5,091 bases of DNA from JAQIBY01 sp964418565 (lineage in GTDB: Bacteria; Bacteroidota; Bacteroidia; Bacteroidales; ML635J-15), in NCBI GenBank assembly GCA_964418565.1, contig CAYQMB010000171.1, positions 1 to 5,091 of the forward strand, given 5' to 3'. A program made the translations under genes and the position numbers. The notes under the pieces were generated by a model, which saw only the letters and a program-made list of their open reading frames with translations, was not told where the DNA came from and made no database searches. Below, in pieces: positions 1 to 5,091 of the stretch. Numbering within the stretch: the first letter of the stretch is position 1; each line of letters begins with the position of its first letter.

Positions 1-1
1 C

Positions 2-544
2 CGAACAGACTGGCGAAAATGGTTAGAAAAAAATCATCAGTCAAAGCAATCTGTTTGGCTTGTTTTTTATAAAAAGAAATCTAAAAAACCAACATTAACC
101 TGGAGCGAAGCAGTAGATGAAGCACTTTGTTTTGGTTGGATAGATAGTGTAAAAAAGACCATAGACACTGAGAAATACAAACAGTATTTCAGCAAACGAA
201 AAGCAAAAAGTAATTGGTCAAAGATAAATAAGGATAAAGTCGAAATTTTAATTGAACAAGGACTTATGAAAGAGGAAGGCTACAAAAGCATTGAAATTGC
301 AAAAGAAAATGGTTCTTGGATAATTTTGGATGGAGTTGAAGAACTTGAAATCCCAGAAGACTTAAAAGAAGAATTTGCAAACTACAAAGGCTCAATGGAA
401 TACTTTAATAGTCTAAGTAAGTCTGCTAAAAAGATTTTATTGTACTGGGGCATTTCTGCTAAAAGAAATGAGACTAGAGAAAAGAGAATTATAGAGATAG
501 CAGAAAATGCAAGTAAGAATCAGAAGCCAAAACAGTTTAGATAG
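2..544 (+). CDS. YdeI/OmpD-associated family protein (OmdA-like), 5' partial
   Basis: The frame is open from base 2 to the TAA at 542-544, about 180 codons. An internal ATG at 266 is not the real start, because the conserved family body lies upstream of it. Visible family landmarks are the N-terminal WRKWLEKNH, the VWLVFYKK strand, the EAVDEALCFGWIDS block, the FSKRKAKSNWSKIN block, and an EQGLM...AKENGSW segment. The C-terminal half carries an SAKKILLYW region and a basic tail typical of bacteriocin-protection/OmdA-type proteins. Family members are usually about 190 residues, so probably only some 10 N-terminal residues are missing. No signal peptide or membrane segment is seen, so it is likely cytosolic. 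The biochemical role of the family is poorly defined; names such as bacteriocin protection come from homologues and are not shown here. A hairpin follows the stop, so it probably ends its own transcription unit. Confidence 0.88.
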   Translation, partial: RTDWRKWLEKNHQSKQSVWLVFYKKKSKKPTLTWSEAVDEALCFGWIDSVKKTIDTEKYKQYFSKRKAKSNWSKINKDKVEILIEQGLMKEEGYKSIEIAKENGSWIILDGVEELEIPEDLKEEFANYKGSMEYFNSLSKSAKKILLYWGISAKRNETREKRIIEIAENASKNQKPKQFR

Positions 545-551
545 AATAAAA

Positions 552-580
552 AAGGCTTACATCAGCAGGTAAGTTTTATT
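552..580 (+). terminator. Probable intrinsic terminator after the YdeI-like gene
   Basis: An imperfect hairpin begins 7 bases after the stop. CTTAC at 556-560 pairs with GTAAG at 569-573 across an 8-base loop. Two G-U and two A-U pairs extend it (AAGG at 552-555 with TTTT at 574-577). A run of A precedes it and a short T-rich run follows. The core is only 5 canonical pairs, so the call is moderate. A second CTTAC at 593-597 could pair with the same GTAAG as an alternative structure. Confidence 0.4.
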
Positions 581-639
581 GTTCTTTCGTACCTTACAGC
601 AATAGAAATTTACACAAACGTTGTAGTTAATAATACAGT

Positions 640-1230
640 ATGGATATAACACAAATCAAAGAATACATAAAATCTATAATAAATAATGTGTGCCCTATAT
701 CTGAAACCTCATTAGATTTAGTGGTCAATTTAATAGAGATAGAAACCTATGAAAAAGGTGACTTGTTTATAGATATGGGAAAGAAAAACAATAAAGAATA
801 CTTCGTATTCCAAGGTGTTTGCCGTAGCTTTCTACTTAGTCCTGAAGGAGACGAAGTAACCATATCTTATTTTCTTGAGGGCGGTGTAATCTCTCCGAAT
901 AAAACGAGAACAGCTAATCAATTATCTCAACTCAACTTTCAGGCGCTTACAGAACTAACCATAGCCAGTTTGAACGCTGACAAGTTTGAGCAACTAATGA
1001 TAGATAACCTTGACATACGCGAGTTTGGGAATAAGGTCTTGCAAAATGAACTTCTTGCAAAGGTTGAAAAAGAAATTGGCCTTGCTTCGCTAAACGCTAA
1101 AGAAAGGCTTATTCAATTTAGAGAAAAATACCACTTTCTGGAAAATCAAATCTCACATGTTGACATTGCCTCCTATCTGGGAATTACAAATATTTCATTA
1201 AGCAGGCTACGTAAAGAACTCACGAAGTAA
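640..1230 (+). CDS. Crp/Fnr family transcriptional regulator
   Basis: This 196-residue protein is the right length for a Bacteroidota Crp/Fnr-type regulator. Residues ~12-125 form the cyclic-nucleotide-binding-like beta-roll: EIETYEKGDLFIDMG, then YFVFQGVCRSF, then DEVTISYFLEGG. A long helix at ~126-150 would be the dimerisation helix. Residues ~150-195 are a winged-helix DNA-binding domain, with the helix-turn-helix at ~170-192 (VDIASYLGITNISLSRLRKEL). It lacks the cysteine cluster of FNR, so oxygen sensing through a 4Fe-4S cluster is not supported, and the ligand is unknown. The start is well fixed: an in-frame TAA lies at 631-633, 6 bases ahead of the ATG. There is no Shine-Dalgarno sequence. 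The gene stands alone on the + strand, 95 bases after the YdeI-like gene and 79 bases before the Lnt-like gene, which may be a target. Confidence 0.9.
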   Translation: MDITQIKEYIKSIINNVCPISETSLDLVVNLIEIETYEKGDLFIDMGKKNNKEYFVFQGVCRSFLLSPEGDEVTISYFLEGGVISPNKTRTANQLSQLNFQALTELTIASLNADKFEQLMIDNLDIREFGNKVLQNELLAKVEKEIGLASLNAKERLIQFREKYHFLENQISHVDIASYLGITNISLSRLRKELTK

Positions 1231-1241
1231 AATGTCATCCT

Positions 1242-1255
1242 TTAACAAATGTTAA
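1242..1255. promoter_or_regulatory. Perfect TTAACA-N2-TGTTAA palindrome, candidate Crp/Fnr-type operator
   Basis: TTAACA at 1242-1247 and TGTTAA at 1250-1255 are exact inverted copies around a 2-base AA spacer. The site lies 11 bases after the stop of the Crp/Fnr gene. Its centre is about 61 bases before the ATG of the Lnt-like gene. Measured from a start predicted a few bases after the candidate -7 element at 1278-1285, the centre falls near -42, the classic position for class II activation by Crp-type proteins. Size and symmetry suit a Crp/Fnr dimer. Which protein binds is inference, and chance palindromes occur in A/T-rich DNA. Confidence 0.4.
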
Positions 1256-1277
1256 TGGATTCGAAATCAGAATCATC

Positions 1278-1285
1278 AATCTTTG
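1278..1285 (+). promoter_or_regulatory. Candidate -7 promoter element for the Lnt-like gene
   Basis: AATCTTTG matches the Bacteroidota -7 consensus TAnnTTTG at all fixed positions except the first T. It ends 24 bases before the ATG at 1310, giving a short leader. No clear TTTG/TTG -33 element is seen at the normal spacing; instead the 1242-1255 palindrome lies close upstream. That would fit an activator-dependent promoter. The call rests on motif matching alone. Confidence 0.3.
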
Positions 1286-1309
1286 TTGCGAATTTAAAAA
1301 CAAAGAAAG

Positions 1310-2776
1310 ATGAAAGATTTAATAACTACTGCAAGAATAGGGTTTAACGTAAATAAAATAAATCCCTTATGGTACCTTGCTATGGGTATTGTTACCATGG
1401 CTTTAACACACATGAGCTTCAGTATTGAAATCATGGCGTGGATTTCGAGTGTTCCATTTCTGATTTACCTAAGCTTGACAAAGGGTTGGAAATCACGGCT
1501 AACTTTTTCCTTTGCTTTGCTTGTAGCGTGGTCAAGTGTTGTAACAAAAATTGTTACCGATCCTATTCCATTGGTCTTGGTTTTTCTTTATTCCATACCT
1601 TTAAGCCTGTTTCATTTACCTGGCTATTTGCTCTGGAGCAAATTTAAAAATCAAAAGAACGCGCTGTTCGTATTTCCTGCTGTAATGGTTATTTTGGAAT
1701 GGGTTCAATATAGCTTCACGCCATTTGCCAGTTGGGGTATTGCCGCATACACCCAGCACGACAATTTGCCCCTTATTCAAACAGTATCGTTATTTGGGCT
1801 AGCCGGATTAAGCTTCCTTATTTATTGGGTGAACGCCTCTATTGCCAACATCATTGTAGAAAGAAAATTGTCGTTTTCAACATTTCAGCTTCCTGCATTA
1901 GTGATGTTATTACTTATTGTCTTCGGAGCAGTTCGTTACAACATAAGCAAGACAAAAATAATCGAAACAATAACGGTAGCAGCAATTGGTACAGATTCGG
2001 AAGTTAGTGGTTTGCCATTGCCGACTGCAGAAAATAATCAGCGGATTAAAACTTCACTGTTTAACAGAACAAGAATCGCTGCAAAAGGAGGTGCCAAAAT
2101 AATTTCATGGACCGAAGCATCTACCTTTATCATGCCGGAAGACGAGGCTGAATGGGTTAGCTCACTTCAAGACTTAGCTGCCAAACTTAACATCACCTTA
2201 GTTGCTGCTTATGTAGTACCCATATCGATAGAGCCATTAAAATATGAAAATAAGTACCAGTTCATAAACCCGGCAGGTAATATTACACACTCCTACCTGA
2301 AGCACGAGCCAGTACCTGGGGAACCAGCGGTAAAAGGGAAATCTCCATTAAAGGTGGCAAAACTGAAAGAAACCAATATAGGTGCTGCTATTTGCTATGA
2401 TTACGATTTCCCTTATCTGGCCAAAGGCTATGGTGATTTGGACGCCGACATTGTTGTTGTTCCGTCATCGGATTGGAAAGGAATTGACCCGGTGCATACA
2501 CAAATGGCCTTATTTAGGGGCGTAGAGCAAGGTCATTCCATACTGCGCTCAACACGGTTTGGCCTTTCTGCAGCAATAACTCCTTTTGGTGAAATGACTG
2601 CGCAGATGACCAGTTTTTATGATAATGACAAGATTATGTACGGGCACTTATCCACAAAAGGTGTTACTACATTGTATTCAATTATTCATGATACTTTTGT
2701 TTTCCTCTGCATCATTTTTGTGCTAATATTTATAGTAGTTTCAATTCGCTCTGGAAAGAACAAGCATTCTGTTTAA
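1310..2776 (+). CDS. Lnt-like membrane nitrilase-superfamily acyltransferase
   Basis: The 488-residue protein has the architecture of apolipoprotein N-acyltransferase, which transfers a third acyl chain from phospholipid to the N-terminal cysteine of lipoproteins in the inner membrane. Several hydrophobic helices fill residues ~20-210, a nitrilase-fold domain spans ~220-450, and a last membrane helix lies at ~461-479. The catalytic triad is visible: Glu269 (SWTEAS), Lys331 (YLKHEPVPGEP) and Cys362 (AAICYDYDFP). Family members are about 500 residues, so it appears complete. Differences from E. coli Lnt: CYE is CYD, the K-to-GE spacing is one residue shorter, and no tryptophan is seen in the region corresponding to Trp237. 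It may be a divergent Lnt or a paralogue with another acyl or amide substrate, so no symbol is given. An in-frame TAA at 1295-1297 supports the start. The ATG is preceded by a weak A/G-rich run (AAAGAAAG) and no real Shine-Dalgarno. Confidence 0.85.
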   Translation: MKDLITTARIGFNVNKINPLWYLAMGIVTMALTHMSFSIEIMAWISSVPFLIYLSLTKGWKSRLTFSFALLVAWSSVVTKIVTDPIPLVLVFLYSIPLSLFHLPGYLLWSKFKNQKNALFVFPAVMVILEWVQYSFTPFASWGIAAYTQHDNLPLIQTVSLFGLAGLSFLIYWVNASIANIIVERKLSFSTFQLPALVMLLLIVFGAVRYNISKTKIIETITVAAIGTDSEVSGLPLPTAENNQRIKTSLFNRTRIAAKGGAKIISWTEASTFIMPEDEAEWVSSLQDLAAKLNITLVAAYVVPISIEPLKYENKYQFINPAGNITHSYLKHEPVPGEPAVKGKSPLKVAKLKETNIGAAICYDYDFPYLAKGYGDLDADIVVVPSSDWKGIDPVHTQMALFRGVEQGHSILRSTRFGLSAAITPFGEMTAQMTSFYDNDKIMYGHLSTKGVTTLYSIIHDTFVFLCIIFVLIFIVVSIRSGKNKHSV

Positions 2777-2842
2777 CTAAAATTGACAATCAAATTGTAG
2801 TGAAGCAGAATTTAGCCATGACCTTATGAAACATATAATTTG

Positions 2843-2869
2843 ACCTCGTGTATGTGCGCGAGGTTTTTT
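2843..2869 (+). terminator. Intrinsic terminator downstream of the Lnt-like gene
   Basis: ACCTCGTG at 2843-2850 pairs with CGCGAGGT at 2857-2864: 8 pairs including one G-U, with a 6-base TATGTG loop. A run of six T (2864-2869) follows directly. It lies 66 bases after the stop of the Lnt-like gene on the same strand. The opposite strand has no T run after the hairpin, so termination is predicted for + strand transcription only. Confidence 0.75.
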
Positions 2870-2962
2870 GTTGCCAATCAGTATATTAATACTTTTTAGT
2901 ACGGAATTATAATCCCGAACACCTTCAGCATTTTTCTGAACTTTTATCTTCTTTTCCTCCAC

Positions 2963-2970
2963 TACATTTG
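2963..2970 (+). promoter_or_regulatory. Candidate Bacteroidota -7 promoter element for the oxidoreductase operon
   Basis: TACATTTG is an exact match to the TAnnTTTG -7 consensus of Bacteroidota primary sigma factors. It lies 60 bases before the ATG at 3031 and after the terminator at 2843-2869, where a new transcription unit is expected. No convincing TTTG/TTG -33 box is seen 17-20 bases upstream, where the DNA is T/C-rich. Confidence is therefore moderate. Confidence 0.45.
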
Positions 2971-3030
2971 CTTTATGATTTCGTTGTAAATCACAAATAA
3001 AACGATAATAAACATTTAAAAATTTATACT

Positions 3031-4035
3031 ATGAAAACGAAAGCAAAAATGATGAAAGCAATTGTCGCTACCGGCTACGGGGCACCGGATGTGCTGAAAC
3101 TGCAAGACGTGGACAAACCACAACCCAAAGAAAATGAAGTACTGGTAAAAGTTTATGCTGCATCGGCCAGCACTGCCGACGGCATGATACGTACCGGCAA
3201 ACCTTACTACGCACGTTTAATATTAGGAATCCGGAAACCCAAACACCCTATCCAGGGAACCGGTTTTGCAGGCACTGTGGAAACTGTAGGTAAAAATGTG
3301 ACCACACTCAAACCCGGCGATCGGGTTTTTGGCGAAACAACTTTTGGATTTAGCACCAACGCCGAATATCTGACTGTTCCTGAAAACGGCGTGATATTGC
3401 CGATGCCCGAAAATATGAGTTATGCCGAGGGCACAACCTATTGCGACGGCCATTTAACTTCAATAAATTTCCTGAAAGAAATTGCCCAAATTAAACCCGG
3501 GCAAAAAGTGCTGATTAATGGGGCTTCCGGAAGCTTGGGGACAGTAGCAGTGCAGATTGCCAAATACTTAGGAGCTGAAGTAACAGGAGTTACCAGCACC
3601 CGAAATGTGGGCCTGGTAAAATCGCTGGGTGCCGATTATGTAATTGACTACACAAAAAAAGATTTCACCAATGTGAATGAAACCTACGATGTGGTTTATG
3701 ATACCATTGGGAAAAGCTCATTCTCAAAAAGTAAAAATATTCTTACAGAAAAGGGACAATATGTATCTCCGGTGCTAAAATTTTCTCTGCTTTTACAAAT
3801 GATGCGGACTTCGGTTTTTGGTAAAAAGAAAGCAAAATTCGCTGCCACCGGACTTCGCACCGATGCTGAACTGAAATCATTAATTAATGAACTGCTGGAA
3901 ATCTTCAAAGAAGGCCGTTTGAAAACAGTTATCGACCGCCAGTACCCATTGGAAAAAGTTGCAGAGGCACACACTTACATTGCTTCAGGGCATAAAAAAG
4001 GGAATGTTGTAATTATTGTTGAACAAAAAAATTAA
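3031..4035 (+). CDS. NAD(P)-dependent alcohol dehydrogenase / quinone oxidoreductase-like MDR protein
   Basis: This 334-residue protein belongs to the medium-chain dehydrogenase/reductase superfamily. The N-terminal GroES-like catalytic domain covers ~8-135, with GYGAPDVLKLQDV, EVLVKVYAAS, GTGFAGTVETVG and LKPGDRVFG. The Rossmann nucleotide-binding domain covers ~145-275, with the dinucleotide loop NGASGSLG at 163-170, followed by VAVQIAKYLGAEVTGV and a GADYVIDY segment. The C-terminus returns to the catalytic fold (YPLEKVAEAHTYIASGHKKGNVVI). Zinc-ADH ligands are absent: GTGFAG stands where zinc enzymes have a GHE motif. It is therefore a zinc-independent reductase, probably using NADPH to reduce a quinone or enone; the substrate is unknown. 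It is cytosolic. ATG 3031 follows an in-frame TAA at 2998-3000, but the domain begins at the MMK of residues 7-9, so the ATGs at 3049 or 3052 are possible alternatives. All nine Arg codons are CGN. Only 5 bases separate it from the next gene. Confidence 0.9.
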   Translation: MKTKAKMMKAIVATGYGAPDVLKLQDVDKPQPKENEVLVKVYAASASTADGMIRTGKPYYARLILGIRKPKHPIQGTGFAGTVETVGKNVTTLKPGDRVFGETTFGFSTNAEYLTVPENGVILPMPENMSYAEGTTYCDGHLTSINFLKEIAQIKPGQKVLINGASGSLGTVAVQIAKYLGAEVTGVTSTRNVGLVKSLGADYVIDYTKKDFTNVNETYDVVYDTIGKSSFSKSKNILTEKGQYVSPVLKFSLLLQMMRTSVFGKKKAKFAATGLRTDAELKSLINELLEIFKEGRLKTVIDRQYPLEKVAEAHTYIASGHKKGNVVIIVEQKN

Positions 4036-4040
4036 GCAAG

Positions 4041-4535
4041 ATGAAAACGAATAGAAAGTCTGCTTTAATCGCAGGAATCGCCTTAATTATTATGGCTGTT
4101 GTAGCCGGATTCACTTATGGTTATATCCACAATACACTTGTAATTGCAAATAACCCGGAATCGACCTTTAACAATCTAAAATCAAATGGATTACTATTTC
4201 AAGCAGAAATTTTTGGGTGGTTTTTTATACTGGTTCTCGATGTGGTTGTAGCCTGGGCGCTCTATGTTTTTTTCAGAAATGAGAACAAAAAACTTTCACT
4301 ACTCACCGCAGCACTTCGAATCGTATTCGTATTTATTTTTGGAGTGGCCATATTTAATTTGATACCTGTCCTAAAAATTGTAAATGGAAATATCAGTGAA
4401 GTTCAGACGGCAGCCGAACAGATTTTGATATCCCTAAAATCTTTCGAAACCATCTGGTCGTTTGCACTCATCATTTTTGGATTTCACCTGTTTGCACTTG
4501 GAGTTTTAGCGTTTCAATCAAAAAACATTCACAAG
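4041..4535 (+). other. DUF4386-like segment, truncated at its C-terminus
   Basis: This is the first domain of the fusion frame. It begins MKTNRKSALIAGIALIIMAV and has four hydrophobic helices. The WALYVFFRNENKKLSLLTAALR loop and the FGFHLFALGVLAF helix are characteristic of DUF4386, a multi-helix membrane family of unknown function common in Bacteroidota. Complete members are about 220-230 residues; this one loses its identity at residue ~165, so the last helices are missing. Its codon use resembles the preceding oxidoreductase in one respect: ATA is rare among Ile codons (4 of 20). None of its three Arg codons is AGG. It probably belongs to the same native operon as the oxidoreductase. Confidence 0.75.
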
Positions 4536-5091
4536 GACTTGAAACTTTTCGAGTACTTGGAAGACAAACATATCATAAGAACAGAAAGGAACGTTGATTT
4601 TATAACAGATGAAATAAAAAACAGGTTTTACCCCCTATTCAGGGGAACTTCACTTCACATAGTCGTTCCCACATTAAGGTGCAACCAAAAGTGCATATAC
4701 TGTCATGCCTCAAGCAGACCCATAGATTCAAAAGGATATGATATGGACAGGGGAACAGCAGAAAAAGTTGTTGATTTTATATTCCAATCACCATCCAATG
4801 TCCTTACAATAGAGTTCCAGGGAGGGGAGCCTCTTCTAAATTTCCCAATAATCAAGTACGTGACTGAAAAAGCGAAGGAATTGAACAAGAAGCACAAAAA
4901 GAGCATGCATTTTTGCATTGTGACAAATCTTTCTCTTATGGATGAAGAAAAAATGAATTTTTTCATTGAAAATAAATTCAACATAAACACCTCACTCGAC
5001 GGGCCAAAAGAATTGCACAAAAAGAACAGACCTTACCCCGGCGGAGACAGCTACGAAGAAACCGTCAAGTGGATAAAAAAATTCCGTGAAG
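4041..5091 (+). CDS. DUF4386-like membrane protein fused in frame to HxsB-like radical SAM enzyme, 3' partial
   Basis: The frame runs from ATG 4041 off the right edge with no stop: 350 full codons plus one base. Residues 1-165 have four predicted membrane helices (~8-28, ~55-78, ~92-113, ~138-158) and the DUF4386 pattern, ending in IIFGFHLFALGVLAFQSKNIHK. In that family this is normally followed by ~50-60 more residues with further helices, which are absent. From about residue 166 the protein is a radical SAM enzyme. It has GTSLHIVVPTLRC, the cluster cysteines Cys214, Cys218 and Cys221 (CxxxCxxC), EFQGGEPLLNF at 258-268 and TSLDGPKELHKKNRP at 317-331. The second part most resembles HxsB. The start is 5 bases after the oxidoreductase stop, so co-transcription is likely. 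With a basic N-terminus inside and four helices, the radical SAM part would face the cytoplasm. Whether the fusion is biological or an assembly artefact is unresolved. Confidence 0.75.
   Translation, partial: MKTNRKSALIAGIALIIMAVVAGFTYGYIHNTLVIANNPESTFNNLKSNGLLFQAEIFGWFFILVLDVVVAWALYVFFRNENKKLSLLTAALRIVFVFIFGVAIFNLIPVLKIVNGNISEVQTAAEQILISLKSFETIWSFALIIFGFHLFALGVLAFQSKNIHKDLKLFEYLEDKHIIRTERNVDFITDEIKNRFYPLFRGTSLHIVVPTLRCNQKCIYCHASSRPIDSKGYDMDRGTAEKVVDFIFQSPSNVLTIEFQGGEPLLNFPIIKYVTEKAKELNKKHKKSMHFCIVTNLSLMDEEKMNFFIENKFNINTSLDGPKELHKKNRPYPGGDSYEETVKWIKKFRE
4536..5091 (+). other. hxsB: HxsB-like radical SAM maturase segment, lacking N-terminus and cut by the window edge
   Basis: This is the second domain of the fusion frame. 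HxsB is one of the two radical SAM proteins (with HxsC) of the His-Xaa-Ser system, thought to modify the HxS-repeat peptide HxsA as a RiPP-type maturase. Supporting features are LHIVVPTLRCNQKCIYCHAS with the SAM-cluster cysteines, a GYDMDRGTAEK helix start, the FQSPSN turn, EFQGGEPLLNFPII, and the TSLDGP...HKKNRPYPGGDSYE block. In the family, ~50-60 residues precede this point and ~200 follow, including a C-terminal cysteine-rich region; the former are absent and the latter lie outside the window. There is no in-frame ATG between 4092 and 4743, so the segment has no ATG of its own ahead of its cluster motif; only TTG codons at 4539 and 4557 are near. A related SPASM-type radical SAM subfamily is the main alternative. 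Confidence 0.7.

Noticed and set aside
266..544. A 92-residue gene starting at ATG 266
   Set aside because: The same frame is open back to base 2, and the conserved YdeI/OmdA motifs lie upstream of this ATG, so it is an internal methionine.
611..625. Weak inverted repeat ACAA-ACG-TTGT just ahead of the Crp/Fnr start, considered as an autoregulatory operator
   Set aside because: It has only four pairs per arm with mismatched flanks, and differs from the stronger palindrome at 1242-1255. Not enough to call.
1438..2007. Short + strand open frames in an alternative frame inside the Lnt-like gene
   Set aside because: They overlap conserved membrane helices of the Lnt-like protein, and their translations are low-quality (Cys- and Ser-rich, no domain).
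2786..2798. Small hairpin ACAAT-CAA-ATTGT after the Lnt-like stop, considered as a terminator
   Set aside because: The stem is A/T-rich and only 5 pairs, with no T run after it. The much better hairpin at 2843-2869 serves this role.
2777..2962. A 61-codon open frame on the minus strand in the intergenic region
   Set aside because: It reads through the + strand terminator hairpin and the T-rich region, has no recognisable domain and no visible promoter, and its stop abuts the end of the Lnt-like gene. Best explained as chance.
3223..3974. Two minus-strand open frames of 76 and 92 codons inside the oxidoreductase gene
   Set aside because: Both lie wholly within a well-supported gene on the + strand and have no recognisable protein signature.
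4703..5020. A 105-codon minus-strand open frame opposite the radical SAM region
   Set aside because: It is antisense to strongly conserved radical SAM motifs, and its own translation shows no family features.

Overview
The window reads as a stretch of a low-GC Bacteroidota chromosome or metagenomic contig. Three things point there: start codons without Shine-Dalgarno sequences in A/T-rich leaders, one good TAnnTTTG-type -7 promoter element, and the protein families present. All genes lie on the + strand.

Layout. (1) 2-544: a YdeI/OmpD-associated (OmdA-like) protein, cut by the left edge, followed by a probable hairpin terminator. (2) 640-1230: a Crp/Fnr-family transcription regulator. (3) 1310-2776: a polytopic membrane protein with a nitrilase-like acyltransferase domain, related to apolipoprotein N-acyltransferase (Lnt). 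It keeps the Glu-Lys-Cys triad but departs from Lnt at other active-site positions. A perfect 6-2-6 palindrome lies between genes 2 and 3 and could be an operator of a Crp/Fnr protein. (4) 2843-2869: a strong intrinsic terminator, then a TAnnTTTG promoter at 2963. (5) 3031-4035: a zinc-independent MDR-family NAD(P)H oxidoreductase. (6) 4041 to the right edge: an open frame only 5 bases downstream of gene 5, probably in the same operon.

The notable part is frame 6. Its first ~165 codons encode a four-helix membrane protein of the DUF4386 type that stops short of the family's usual C-terminus. Without a stop or frame change it runs straight into a radical SAM enzyme with CxxxCxxC and GGEP motifs, closely resembling HxsB, the maturase of the His-Xaa-Ser peptide-modification system. 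The HxsB-like part lacks its usual N-terminal segment and has no ATG of its own ahead of the cluster motif. Codon use changes abruptly at the join: AGG arginine and ATA isoleucine codons become dominant. This is either a recombination or deletion junction that made an in-frame membrane/radical-SAM chimera, with an Hxs-type locus continuing past the right edge, or an assembly misjoin. The sequence alone does not decide between them.

The remaining genes look like ordinary accessory or housekeeping genes. No RNA genes, CRISPR arrays, insertion sequences or tRNAs were recognised.
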